64,000 nt of DNA, taken from contig NZ_CAJGBN010000067.1 in the NCBI RefSeq assembly GCF_904426505.1, positions 62,001-126,000 on the forward strand, read 5' to 3'. Position 1 is the stretch's first letter; each line of letters begins with the position of its first letter. Below, piece after piece: positions 1-7,156 of the stretch. The position numbers were made by a program, and so were the translations under genes. Below the pieces are notes generated by a model that was given only the letters and a program-made list of their open reading frames with translations, made no database searches and was not told where the DNA came from. The stretch comes from Rubrivivax sp. A210. Lineage in GTDB: Bacteria; Pseudomonadota; Gammaproteobacteria; Burkholderiales; Burkholderiaceae_C.

Positions 1-99
1 GGCCGCGGCCTCCAGCGGCCACCACAACGCGCTGCTGGCGGCGGCCAGGCCGAGCGCGACGGTCCAGCGCAGCAGGCTTTCGGCGTTGAAGCGGGTCAT
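1..99 (-). CDS. flgI: Flagellar P-ring protein FlgI, N-terminal fragment
   Basis: Only the first 33 codons are in the window; the gene runs off the left edge. It begins with ATG 8 bases after the flgH stop. The visible peptide has a short basic start followed by a hydrophobic Ala/Leu-rich stretch, as expected of the Sec signal peptide of FlgI. FlgI is the periplasmic protein that forms the P-ring around the flagellar rod in the peptidoglycan layer. The identification rests mainly on position: flgI follows flgH in the standard flgBCDEFGHI order. Confidence 0.75.
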   Translation of the reverse strand, partial: MTRFNAESLLRWTVALGLAAASSALWWPLEAAA

Positions 100-107
100 G
101 GCGGGCC

Positions 108-800
108 TCAGACCGGCGCCAGGCTGAGGAAGACGCGCGACAGCCAGCCCACTGCCTGCGCCTCGGCCTGCTGGCCGCGGCCACGGTGCTCGAGCCGCAC
201 ATTGGCGATCTGCGCGCTCGGCACGGCGTTGCCGCTCTGGATGGCGCGCGGGTCGACCTGGCCCGAGAAGCGCAGCACGTCGACGTTCTCATTGACGCCG
301 ATCTGCTTTTCGCCCGCGATCAACAGGTGGCCGTTGGGCAGCACGCCGCGCACGACCACAGTGATGGTGCCGCTGAAGTCGTTGCTGCTCTCGGTGGCGC
401 CCTTGCCCTCGAAGCTGTTGGTACCGGTGGCGCCGATGTTGGCGCGGCCGAACTTGCCGGCGTTCATGCCCGGCAATGCCGTCACGCCGGCGGCCAGCCC
501 GCCCTTCTTGTCGACCGAGCTGGTCGACGACTGGCTGGCGCTGATCTTCTCGACGATCTGCACCACCAGGGTGTCGCCGACATGGCGGGCGCGGTGGTCC
601 TCGAACAGCGGGCGGTAGCTGGCGGCGCGGTAGATCGAGCCGGTGGCCTCGGCCGGCTGCGGTATGACCTCGGGCAGCAGCGGCGGCTGGTTGTCCTCGA
701 CCTGTACGCGCGGCCAGATCACGCCGCAGCCGGCCAGAAGCAGGCTCAGCACCAGGGTAGCGTGCAGGGTGGCGGACCGAACGACGGCGTGGCGCTTCAT
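108..800 (-). CDS. flgH: Flagellar L-ring lipoprotein FlgH
   Basis: Outer-membrane L-ring subunit that forms the bushing through which the flagellar rod passes. The product is 230 residues with a lipobox LLAGC at 21-25, so Cys25 is the predicted lipidated N-terminus. The C-terminal half has the FlgH pattern, with ANVRLEHRGRG and a Trp-Leu-Ser-Arg near the end. The ATG at 800 was chosen because AAGGAGG lies just upstream. An in-frame ATG at 815 overlaps the flgG stop and would place that ribosome site inside the coding region. It lies between flgG and flgI in one rod/hook operon. Confidence 0.96.
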   Translation of the reverse strand: MKRHAVVRSATLHATLVLSLLLAGCGVIWPRVQVEDNQPPLLPEVIPQPAEATGSIYRAASYRPLFEDHRARHVGDTLVVQIVEKISASQSSTSSVDKKGGLAAGVTALPGMNAGKFGRANIGATGTNSFEGKGATESSNDFSGTITVVVRGVLPNGHLLIAGEKQIGVNENVDVLRFSGQVDPRAIQSGNAVPSAQIANVRLEHRGRGQQAEAQAVGWLSRVFLSLAPV

Positions 801-811
801 GGCGGCCTCCT

Positions 812-1594
812 TCACAGCTGGCTCAGGCGCTGCAGCATCTGGTCGGACGACTGGATGGCCTTGGAATTGAGCTCATAGGCGCGCTGGGTGGCGATCATCG
901 ACACCAGTTCCTCGACCACGTTGACATTGCTGCCCTCCACGAAGCCCTGCAGCAGCGTGCCCAGCCCGCCGCTGCCCGGCGCGCCGGCGTTCGGCGTGCC
1001 CGAGGCCGCGGTCTCGGAGTACAGGTTGCCGCCGCGCGGCTCGAGGCCGGCGGGGTTGATGAAGGAGGCCAGCTGCAGCGTGCCCAGCACCTGGGGCGCC
1101 GGCTGGTTGGCCAGCGTGGCGCTGACGGTGCCGTTGTCGGCGATGCTCACCCCCAGGGCCGCGGCCGGCACCGTGATGCCGGGCAGCACGGCATTGCCGG
1201 CATTGGTGACGAGGGCGCCGTTGGCATCGACCTGGAAGGCGCCGTCGCGCGTGTAGGCGGTGGTGCCGTCGGGCATCTGCACCTGGAAGAAGCCCTGGCC
1301 CTTGACGGCGATGTCGAAGTTGTTGCCGGTCTGCTGCAGCGAGCCCTGGCCGAAATTGCGCGTCGTCGAGCCGACCTTGACGCCAAGGCCGACCTGCAGC
1401 CCGGTAGGCAGCTGGCTCTGCTCGGAAGTGGCAGAACCGGCAGGGCGCAGGTTCTGGTACATCAGATCCTCGAAGTTGATGCCGGCGCGCTTGAAGCCAT
1501 TGGTGCCGACATTGGCAAGGTTGTTGCTGATGGCGTCGAGCTTGGCCTGCTGGCCTTCCATGCCGGTCTTGGCGATCCAGAGTGAACGGAGCAT
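812..1594 (-). CDS. flgG: Flagellar distal rod protein FlgG
   Basis: The 260-residue distal rod subunit, the usual FlgG length. The N-terminal rod motif (SNNLANVGTNGFKR) and the C-terminal coiled segment (SNVNVVEELVSMIATQRAYE) are both intact; these ends pack as helices in the rod core. The start is the ATG before LRSLWIAKTGMEGQ, which is where the family starts; an upstream in-frame start would add 18 unrelated residues. The gene is separated from flgF by 154 bases but is co-directional with it, and its stop abuts the flgH ribosome site. Confidence 0.97.
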   Translation of the reverse strand: MLRSLWIAKTGMEGQQAKLDAISNNLANVGTNGFKRAGINFEDLMYQNLRPAGSATSEQSQLPTGLQVGLGVKVGSTTRNFGQGSLQQTGNNFDIAVKGQGFFQVQMPDGTTAYTRDGAFQVDANGALVTNAGNAVLPGITVPAAALGVSIADNGTVSATLANQPAPQVLGTLQLASFINPAGLEPRGGNLYSETAASGTPNAGAPGSGGLGTLLQGFVEGSNVNVVEELVSMIATQRAYELNSKAIQSSDQMLQRLSQL

Positions 1595-1748
1595 GGCGCT
1601 TTCCTTGGTCTGGCCTTGCGGCGGGCCCCGGGAGCTAACCCCGGGCATCCCATCTTCTGCCGGACTGAAGGGGCGTTAGCGCTCGATAAGAGGCCCCGTG
1701 CGGCCCCATCTCCGAGGCCTGGGAACCGGGGGCCCGCGAGGCCCCGCG

Positions 1749-2477
1749 CTATTGCGCCGAAAGCAGGCGCGCCGCGCCCTGGTCGCGCTGCTCGGCGCCC
1801 TGCAGCATCTTGATCTGCTGCTCGAACTGGCGCGCCGCGGCAATCATCGCGATCATGGTCTCGACCGCGCTCACGTTCGATCCCTCGAGCGTGCCGCTGA
1901 GCAGCCGCGCAGCGGGCGCGGGCTGCAGGTCGCCGCCATCGGCGGCGCGGAAGAGGCCGTCGGTGCCGCGTGAGAGCGGCGTCTCGGGCTCGACCAGCTT
2001 GAGCTTGCCGGCCTGCTGTGGCCGCGCGCCGGCCACCGTGGTGGTGATGCTGCCGTCGGTGGCGATCTCGACCACGGCATTGGCCGGCAGCGTGATGGGG
2101 CCGCCGTCGCCCAGCACCGGCAGGCCCGCGGGCGTGACGAGCTGGCCCTCGGCATTGACTTCCAGCGCGCCGGCTCGGGTGTAGGCCTCGGCGCCATCGA
2201 GCGCCTGCACGGCCAGCCAGGCATTGCCCTGCATCGCCACGTCGAGCGAGCGCCCGGTGCTCGCCATGGGGCCGGCGCGCATGTCGGCGCCCACCGTCGA
2301 CTCGAGCGCAAAGACGCGCGTGCTGGCACCGTCGCCGCGCACCGGCACCGCGCGAAAAGCCTGCATCTCGGCGCGGAAGCCGTTGGTCGAGGCATTGGCC
2401 AGGTTGTTGGCCAGCGTGTCCTGGCGCTGCAGCGTGGCCTTGGCGCCGGACATCGACAGGTAGATGAGGCGGTCCAT
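1749..2477 (-). CDS. flgF: Flagellar proximal rod protein FlgF
   Basis: Proximal rod subunit of 242 residues. It begins with MDRLIYLSMSGAK and then the rod motif LANNLANASTNGFRAE. The C-terminus carries SNVSAVETMIAMIAAARQFE, matching the conserved axial-protein helix. The middle is shorter than in the hook protein, as is usual for FlgF. It follows flgE with a 26-base gap. The 154-base spacer after it (1595-1748) is GC-rich with several short inverted repeats but shows no clear promoter or T-tailed terminator. Confidence 0.96.
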   Translation of the reverse strand: MDRLIYLSMSGAKATLQRQDTLANNLANASTNGFRAEMQAFRAVPVRGDGASTRVFALESTVGADMRAGPMASTGRSLDVAMQGNAWLAVQALDGAEAYTRAGALEVNAEGQLVTPAGLPVLGDGGPITLPANAVVEIATDGSITTTVAGARPQQAGKLKLVEPETPLSRGTDGLFRAADGGDLQPAPAARLLSGTLEGSNVSAVETMIAMIAAARQFEQQIKMLQGAEQRDQGAARLLSAQ

Positions 2478-2503
2478 GGTGCGGGCTCAGTCGGGTGGCG
2501 GGA

Positions 2504-3814
2504 TCAGCGCATGTTCACCAGGGTCTGCAGTACCTGGTCCTGCGTCTTGATGGTCTGGGCATTGGCCTGGTAGGTGCGCTGCGCGATCATCATGCTGACG
2601 AGCTCGGAGGTGAGGTCGACGTTCGATTCCTCCAGCGAGCTGGTCTGCAGCGCGCCCAGGTTGCCGCTGCCGGGCACGCCGGTCACCGCCGAGCCGGCCT
2701 CGGTGCTGCTCTGCCACTCGTTGCCGCCCAAGGCTTGCAGGCCATTGCGGTTCTGGAAGGTGGCCAGTTCGATCTGGCCGATGGTGCGCTGCTTGCCGTT
2801 GGTGAAATTGGCCTTGATGGTGCCGGTGGACTCGACCACCACGTTGGTCAGCGCACCCGCGGCATAGCCATCGGCGTCAAGCTTGGTGACGCCGAAGGTG
2901 CTGGCGAACTGGCTGAAGGACGCGAGGTCGAGCACCACGCCCTGCACGGCCTGGGTGCCGCCGTCGGCGCCGGTCGATGGCGGGATGTCGAGGTCCATCG
3001 TAGCGACCCTGTTGGCGCTGTTGGCCACGCCGCCCACCGTGGCCATGACGGGCCCGGTGGGCGCCAGGCCCTTGGCGTCGAAGGTCATCGTCATGAGGCT
3101 CAGCGGTGCGCCGCTGCCGTCGGTGATGACGGTGTCGTTGGCCTTGGCATAGACGTTCCACCAGTCGGTGTCGCCGGCATTCGTCGACGCCGGCGTCGGC
3201 GCCTTCTGGAAGTACAGCGTGAGCTGGATGCGCTTGCCGTTGATGTCGTAGGCGTTGACCGAGGTCGCGCTGGAATAGGTCTCGGACTTGAGCGGGTCGA
3301 AGGTGGCCGAGATGGTGGGGTTGCGCGAGTCGAGGTTGGCGTTGACGGTCACGTTCTGCGTCTGTTCGGGCGGAATGGCGCTGCTGCTGAGCTGCAGTTC
3401 CTGGGCGTTGCCGGTGAGCACGCTGTCGCCCGTCACATTGGGCGGATAGCCCATCAGCTTGTGGTTCTGGTTGTTGACGATGTAGCCCTTGGCGTCGAGC
3501 TTGAACTGGCCGTTGCGCGTGTAGTGGACCGCGTCGGAGGTCTTGACCTGGAAGAAGCCCTCGCCGCTGATGGCCAGGTCCAGCGGGTTGCTGGTGCTGC
3601 TGATGCTTCCCTGGCTGAAGCTCTGCGCCACCGCGGCCACGGTGACACCCACGCCAGGCTGCTTGCTGCCGGCCATGGCGGTGGCATACATGTCGGCGAA
3701 CTCCACGCGCGAGGACTTGGCGCCTATCGTGCTGGCATTGGCGATGTTGTTGCCGATGACATCGAGATTGCGGCTGGTGGCGTTCAGCCCGGAGACGGCT
3801 TGCTGGAAGCTCAT
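2504..3814 (-). CDS. flgE: Flagellar hook protein FlgE
   Basis: The 436-residue hook subunit, exported by the flagellar type III system and polymerised beneath the FlgD cap. It begins with MSFQQAVSGLNATSRNLD and then NNIANASTIGAKSS, the hook variant of the axial-protein motif. It ends with the conserved helix SNVDLTSELVSMMIAQRTYQ. A long, variable, Thr/Asn-rich central region lies between and forms the exposed hook domains. The gene lies between flgD (38-base gap) and flgF. Confidence 0.97.
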   Translation of the reverse strand: MSFQQAVSGLNATSRNLDVIGNNIANASTIGAKSSRVEFADMYATAMAGSKQPGVGVTVAAVAQSFSQGSISSTSNPLDLAISGEGFFQVKTSDAVHYTRNGQFKLDAKGYIVNNQNHKLMGYPPNVTGDSVLTGNAQELQLSSSAIPPEQTQNVTVNANLDSRNPTISATFDPLKSETYSSATSVNAYDINGKRIQLTLYFQKAPTPASTNAGDTDWWNVYAKANDTVITDGSGAPLSLMTMTFDAKGLAPTGPVMATVGGVANSANRVATMDLDIPPSTGADGGTQAVQGVVLDLASFSQFASTFGVTKLDADGYAAGALTNVVVESTGTIKANFTNGKQRTIGQIELATFQNRNGLQALGGNEWQSSTEAGSAVTGVPGSGNLGALQTSSLEESNVDLTSELVSMMIAQRTYQANAQTIKTQDQVLQTLVNMR

Positions 3815-3852
3815 GGTGTTGTCCTGTGCGGTGACGGGTTCGGTTGAAGGAC

Positions 3853-4533
3853 TCAGTTGAGGGACTTGATGGCGCTGTAGGCGATGCTGCCGCTGTGCGC
3901 GGTCTGCAGTTCCAGCCCCTCGCCCCCGAGGTCGACGGCCAGCACGCGGTCGCGCATCAGTGCCGTCGGTGTGAGCTTGGACCCGGCGTTGCTGGCGCTG
4001 ACGCGGAAGCGATAGTCCTCGGCGGCGGTGGCGCTGCTGGCAGGCCAGGTGAACTCGTGGCGGCCCACGGTCGCGGCGCCGAGTTGCAGCGTGTCGACGA
4101 CGCGGCCGGCGCCATTGAGGATTTCCACCGTCACCTTGTCGGCGGGGCTGGCGAGATCGAAGCCACCCGTACCCTGGCCGTCGGCGATGTCCAGGCGGTT
4201 GCCCTGCAGCGTGACGTCGCGGCCCACCATCGCCGCACCCTGCAGCGCCTGCATCTTGACGAACTGGCCGTCGAGGCCGGCCACCGAGTTGTTGAGCTTC
4301 TCGATGCCGCTGACGGTGCTGATCTGCGCCATCTGGCTGGTGACCTGGGCGTTGTCCATCGGGTTCAGCGGGTCCTGGTTCTGCATCTGCGTCACCAGCA
4401 GCTTGAGGAAGCGGTCGGCGCTGTCGGCGGCCGTCTTGGCCATCGCCGCCGAACTGCTGGCGCTGCTGCCGGTGGCGCTGGTGGCGGTGGCGTTGGCCGT
4501 GTTGATGGCGGCAAAGGTGTCGACGGCGCTCAT
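3853..4533 (-). CDS. flgD: Flagellar hook-capping protein FlgD
   Basis: A 226-residue scaffold protein that caps the growing hook and is discarded afterwards. The diagnostic N-terminal segment is present: RFLKLLVTQMQNQDPLNPMD, followed by AQVTSQMAQISTVSGIEKLN. The C-terminal half (about residues 100-220) has the FLG-Ig/Tudor-like pattern, including ATVGRHEFTWP. The first 30 residues are low-complexity Ala/Ser/Thr, as often seen in this family. It lies between flgC and flgE in the operon. Confidence 0.96.
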   Translation of the reverse strand: MSAVDTFAAINTANATATSATGSSASSSAAMAKTAADSADRFLKLLVTQMQNQDPLNPMDNAQVTSQMAQISTVSGIEKLNNSVAGLDGQFVKMQALQGAAMVGRDVTLQGNRLDIADGQGTGGFDLASPADKVTVEILNGAGRVVDTLQLGAATVGRHEFTWPASSATAAEDYRFRVSASNAGSKLTPTALMRDRVLAVDLGGEGLELQTAHSGSIAYSAIKSLN

Positions 4534-4567
4534 GGCGGGCTTTCGTGGAGTGAGGGGGGCCGGCGCA

Positions 4568-4987
4568 TCAGACCTGGCCGATCTGCAGGGTCTTGAGCAG
4601 CAGCGTGCGCGCGGTGTTCATGACCTCGATGTTGTTCTGGTAGGAGCGCGAGGCCGAGATCATGTTGACCATCTCCTCCACCGGATTGACATTGCTGTAG
4701 GTGACATAGCCTTCGGGGTCGGCGCTGGGGTGCTTGGGGTCGTGGACGCGGCGGCCGGGCGAGGCGTCCTCGGAGATGGTCGATACCTGCACGCCGGCGG
4801 CGGTATCGCGCATGCCGGCCGGGCCCATCAGCGCGGTCTGGAACACGACCTGGCGCGCACGGTAGGCGCTGCCGTCAGGGCCGGCCACGGTGTCGGCATT
4901 GGCCAGGTTGGAGGCCACCACGTTGAGGCGCTGGCTTTGCGCGCTGATGGCGCTGCCGGCGACGTCGAAGATGCTGAACATGCTCAT
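4568..4987 (-). CDS. flgC: Flagellar proximal rod protein FlgC
   Basis: A 139-residue proximal rod subunit, the normal FlgC length. The N-terminus reads MSMFSIFDVAGSAISAQ followed by the rod motif VVASNLANADTV. The C-terminus has the FlgC-type SNVNPVEEMVNMISASRSYQNN. The ATG two codons downstream could also start the protein; the upstream one is kept because it gives the family length. It is separated from flgB by 15 bases. Confidence 0.96.
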   Translation of the reverse strand: MSMFSIFDVAGSAISAQSQRLNVVASNLANADTVAGPDGSAYRARQVVFQTALMGPAGMRDTAAGVQVSTISEDASPGRRVHDPKHPSADPEGYVTYSNVNPVEEMVNMISASRSYQNNIEVMNTARTLLLKTLQIGQV

Positions 4988-5002
4988 GTGCCTGCTCCTG
5001 CG

Positions 5003-5401
5003 CTAGCCCTGGTGGAAACTCTTCATCGCCTCGAGCGTGGTGCGCACCGAGCTGTTGATGAATTGCAGCGTGGCCTGGTAGCGCACCGCGTTGTCGCCGA
5101 AGGCGGCGCGCTCGCGGTCCATGTCGACGCTGTTGCTGTCGAGATTGGTCTGCGCCGGCACCGCGTAGCGCAGCGCGGGCGCTTCGCGGCCGCCGGGCGT
5201 CATGATGTTGCGCGCGATGCCCTGGCCGGCCTCGGCGCTGCCGGTGGCATTGCGCAAGGCGCTGGCGAAATCGAAATCACGCGCCTTGAAGCCGGGGGTG
5301 TCGGCGTTGGCGATATTGCCGGCGATGAGGCGCTGGCGCTCGGCCCGCAGCACCAGGGCCTGGCTGTGGAAGTCCAATGCATCGGTGAGGCGGTTGATCA
5401 T
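5003..5401 (-). CDS. flgB: Flagellar proximal rod protein FlgB
   Basis: A 132-residue proximal rod protein and the first gene of the flgB-to-flgI operon. It has the FlgB motif AGNIANADTPGFKARDFDF at about residues 27-45 and the C-terminal helix SVDMDRERAAFGDNAVRYQ. The open frame extends far upstream of the true start because of high GC. The ATG at 5401 fits the family start MINRLTDALDFHSQAL. The 147-base spacer to the divergent flgA should hold the promoters of both operons; no sigma-54 or FliA consensus was evident in it. Confidence 0.96.
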   Translation of the reverse strand: MINRLTDALDFHSQALVLRAERQRLIAGNIANADTPGFKARDFDFASALRNATGSAEAGQGIARNIMTPGGREAPALRYAVPAQTNLDSNSVDMDRERAAFGDNAVRYQATLQFINSSVRTTLEAMKSFHQG

Positions 5402-5548
5402 GGCGGCGCTCCGTTTCGGGCCGGCAGGCGCAGGGGGTCTGGCTGCCGATTCTGGGCGCCGCCCTGGCGAACATGAGCCCGAAAAGCCGGGCCTTGGCGC
5501 GTCAAATCGCGCCCCCGCACCAGGCCCGGCCTGCCTACAGTTCCTGCT

Positions 5549-6262
5549 GTGACGATCCGCCTCGCAATGGCACCCCTCGCCCTGCTGGCCGGGCTGGCCC
5601 TGGCCGCACCGGCAGCACGGGCCGCAGCCCAGCTGCCGCCCGCGGCCCTGGTGCGGGCGCTCGAACTCGCCACCCAGGCGGCACGCGCGCTGGCACCGGC
5701 CGGGGCCCGCATCCAGGCCCTGCCGGGCCCGTTGGACCCGCGCCTGCGCCTGGCGCCCTGCGAGCGCGTCGATGTCTACCTGCCCGCCGGCGTGGCCGCC
5801 TGGGGGCGCAGCCGCGTCGGCCTGCGCTGCGGCCAGGGCGCGGTGGCCTGGAATGTCTATCTGCCGGTCACGGTACAGGTCTGGGCCCCGGCCGTGGTCA
5901 CCACCGCGGCACTGCCGGCCGGCGCCCGGCTCGATGCCGCCCAGCTCGCGCGGGCCGAGGTCGACTGGGCCGCCGCCGCCCTGCCGCCCCACACCGAGGC
6001 CGCGCCGCTGCAGGACCGTGTGCTGCTGCACCCGCTGGCCGCCGGCGCCGCGCCGCGCAGCAACGATCTGCAGCCGCGGCTGTGGTTTGCACTCGGCGCC
6101 ACCGTGCGCGTGGTGGGCCTGGGCAGCGGCTTCACCATAGCGGCCGAAGGCCAGGCGCTGACGCCCGGCATCGAAGGCCAGCCTGCGCGCGTGCGCACCG
6201 AGTCGGGGCGCGTGTTGGTGGGGCGGCCGGTAGGCGACCACCGCATCGAAGTGCCGCTGTGA
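5549..6262 (+). CDS. flgA: Flagellar P-ring assembly chaperone FlgA
   Basis: Periplasmic chaperone needed to assemble the FlgI P-ring. The product is 237 residues with a signal peptide at about 1-27 (hydrophobic LALLAGLALAAPAARA). It then has the SAF/FlgA C-terminal domain, including the conserved LPAGARLDAAQL segment and a final GSGFTIAAEGQALTPGIEGQPARVR region typical of FlgA. The start codon is GTG at 5549; an in-frame ATG at 5567 would leave a shorter signal peptide and is a reasonable alternative. It is divergent from flgB and followed by flgM. Confidence 0.93.
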   Translation: MTIRLAMAPLALLAGLALAAPAARAAAQLPPAALVRALELATQAARALAPAGARIQALPGPLDPRLRLAPCERVDVYLPAGVAAWGRSRVGLRCGQGAVAWNVYLPVTVQVWAPAVVTTAALPAGARLDAAQLARAEVDWAAAALPPHTEAAPLQDRVLLHPLAAGAAPRSNDLQPRLWFALGATVRVVGLGSGFTIAAEGQALTPGIEGQPARVRTESGRVLVGRPVGDHRIEVPL

Positions 6263-6328
6263 AGCCCCTGCTTACCCCCACCCCCTCATCCAGGCGGGTC
6301 AAGGCCAAAAAAACAGGCTATACCGCCC

Positions 6329-6356
6329 TAAAGTTCCGGCGCTGGAAGGTCGATAG
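6329..6356 (+). promoter_or_regulatory. FliA (sigma-28) promoter of flgM
   Basis: TAAAGTTC at 6329-6336 and GTCGATAG at 6349-6356 match the sigma-28 consensus TAAAGTTT and GCCGATAA, with a 12-base spacer. It lies about 55 bases before the flgM start and inside the flgA-flgM spacer. FliA-driven flgM expression is a well-known feedback arrangement. Confidence 0.75.
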
Positions 6357-6410
6357 AGCATCCATGTCGTTGGGTCAGCACACAAACCGTGCTCCTGACA
6401 GGAGTTCATC

Positions 6411-6692
6411 ATGAAGATCGGTCCTCTCGATGCCAAGCCCGTCGCGCCCCCGGCAACCGCCGAACGCAAGGGCCAGCCCGCCGCCGTTGAAGCCGAAGCC
6501 AGTGCCAAGGTCGATTTGTCGCCAGCGGCGTCCCTGATGTCGGGGATGGCCGCCGACCCCACCTTTGACAGCGCCAAGGTCGACCGCATCGCCCAGGCCA
6601 TACGCGATGGCCAGTTCAAGGTCAATCCGGAAGCCATCGCCGACAAGCTCATCCTCAACGCCCAGGAACTGTTGGGTCGCCAATTCAGCTGA
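6411..6692 (+). CDS. flgM: Anti-sigma-28 factor FlgM
   Basis: A 93-residue inhibitor that holds FliA until the hook is finished, then leaves through the hook. The N-terminal half is disordered and Ala/Pro/Lys-rich. The C-terminal half has the FlgM helices, with SAKVDRIAQAIRDGQFKVNPEAIADKLI at about 54-81. A good ribosome site (AGGAG) precedes the ATG. It lies downstream of a FliA promoter and 13 bases before flgN, the usual flgM-flgN pair. Confidence 0.95.
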   Translation: MKIGPLDAKPVAPPATAERKGQPAAVEAEASAKVDLSPAASLMSGMAADPTFDSAKVDRIAQAIRDGQFKVNPEAIADKLILNAQELLGRQFS

Positions 6693-6705
6693 GGCAGCAG
6701 CAGGC

Positions 6706-7110
6706 ATGGGCGTCATGACCGAACCGCGTCTCTTGCAGGCCCAGGCGGCCGAGCTCGAGACCCCGTTGCAACTGGTCGAAGAGCGGCTTCAAGCCCTCAG
6801 CGTGGCGCTGCAAAGCCAGGACAGCCTGGCCCTGGACCGCGCCGCCACCGAGCTCCACCAGGCCCTGGCCGCGGCCGTGGACCGCTTCGGTCGCGCCGCG
6901 CGCAGTGGCGGCGTGCCCCCTGTGCTGCGCCAGCGCCTGGCCGCCTGCGGCGGACAGGTGGCCGCGCAGCGCGAGGCCCTGGCCCGCGCCACCGCCTCGC
7001 TCGACCGCGCCATCGACGTGCTGATCCCCCGCGTGGGCGGCCCCTCCCTCTACAACGCCGCCGGCGAAACTGCGCGCAGCGCGTTGCCGGGCGGCTCGCT
7101 GCTCGCCTAG
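6706..7110 (+). CDS. flgN: Flagellar export chaperone FlgN
   Basis: A small, largely helical protein of 134 residues, in the size range of FlgN. FlgN is the chaperone for the hook-filament junction proteins FlgK and FlgL. Identification rests on its place right after flgM, its helical Leu/Gln-rich N-terminus (EEAELETPLQLVEERLQ-like pattern) and its C-terminal YNAAG segment. FlgN sequences are poorly conserved, so the family call is context-weighted. The start could be ATG 6706 or ATG 6715; both follow a weak purine-rich stretch. Confidence 0.82.
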   Translation: MGVMTEPRLLQAQAAELETPLQLVEERLQALSVALQSQDSLALDRAATELHQALAAAVDRFGRAARSGGVPPVLRQRLAACGGQVAAQREALARATASLDRAIDVLIPRVGGPSLYNAAGETARSALPGGSLLA

Positions 7111-7113
7111 AGT

Positions 7114-7130
7114 CGCAGGCGGCGCCTGCG
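7114..7130. terminator. Hairpin between convergent genes
   Basis: A perfect 7-base-pair stem (CGCAGGC / GCCTGCG) with a 3-base loop lies 3 bases after the flgN stop, in the spacer to the convergent gene. There is no T-run, so it may be a weak bidirectional terminator or only an RNA end stabiliser. Confidence 0.35.
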
Positions 7131-7156
7131 CTCGGGGCGGTGCATCCTCCTCTCGC

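Noticed and set aside
800..815. Alternative flgH start at ATG 815
   Set aside because: It would put the AAGGAGG ribosome site inside the gene; the ATG at 800 is correctly spaced from it.
5402..5548. Sigma-54 or FliA promoters in the flgB-flgA spacer
   Set aside because: No TGGCAC-N5-TTGC or TAAAGTTT-N11-GCCGATAA-like match was found on either strand.
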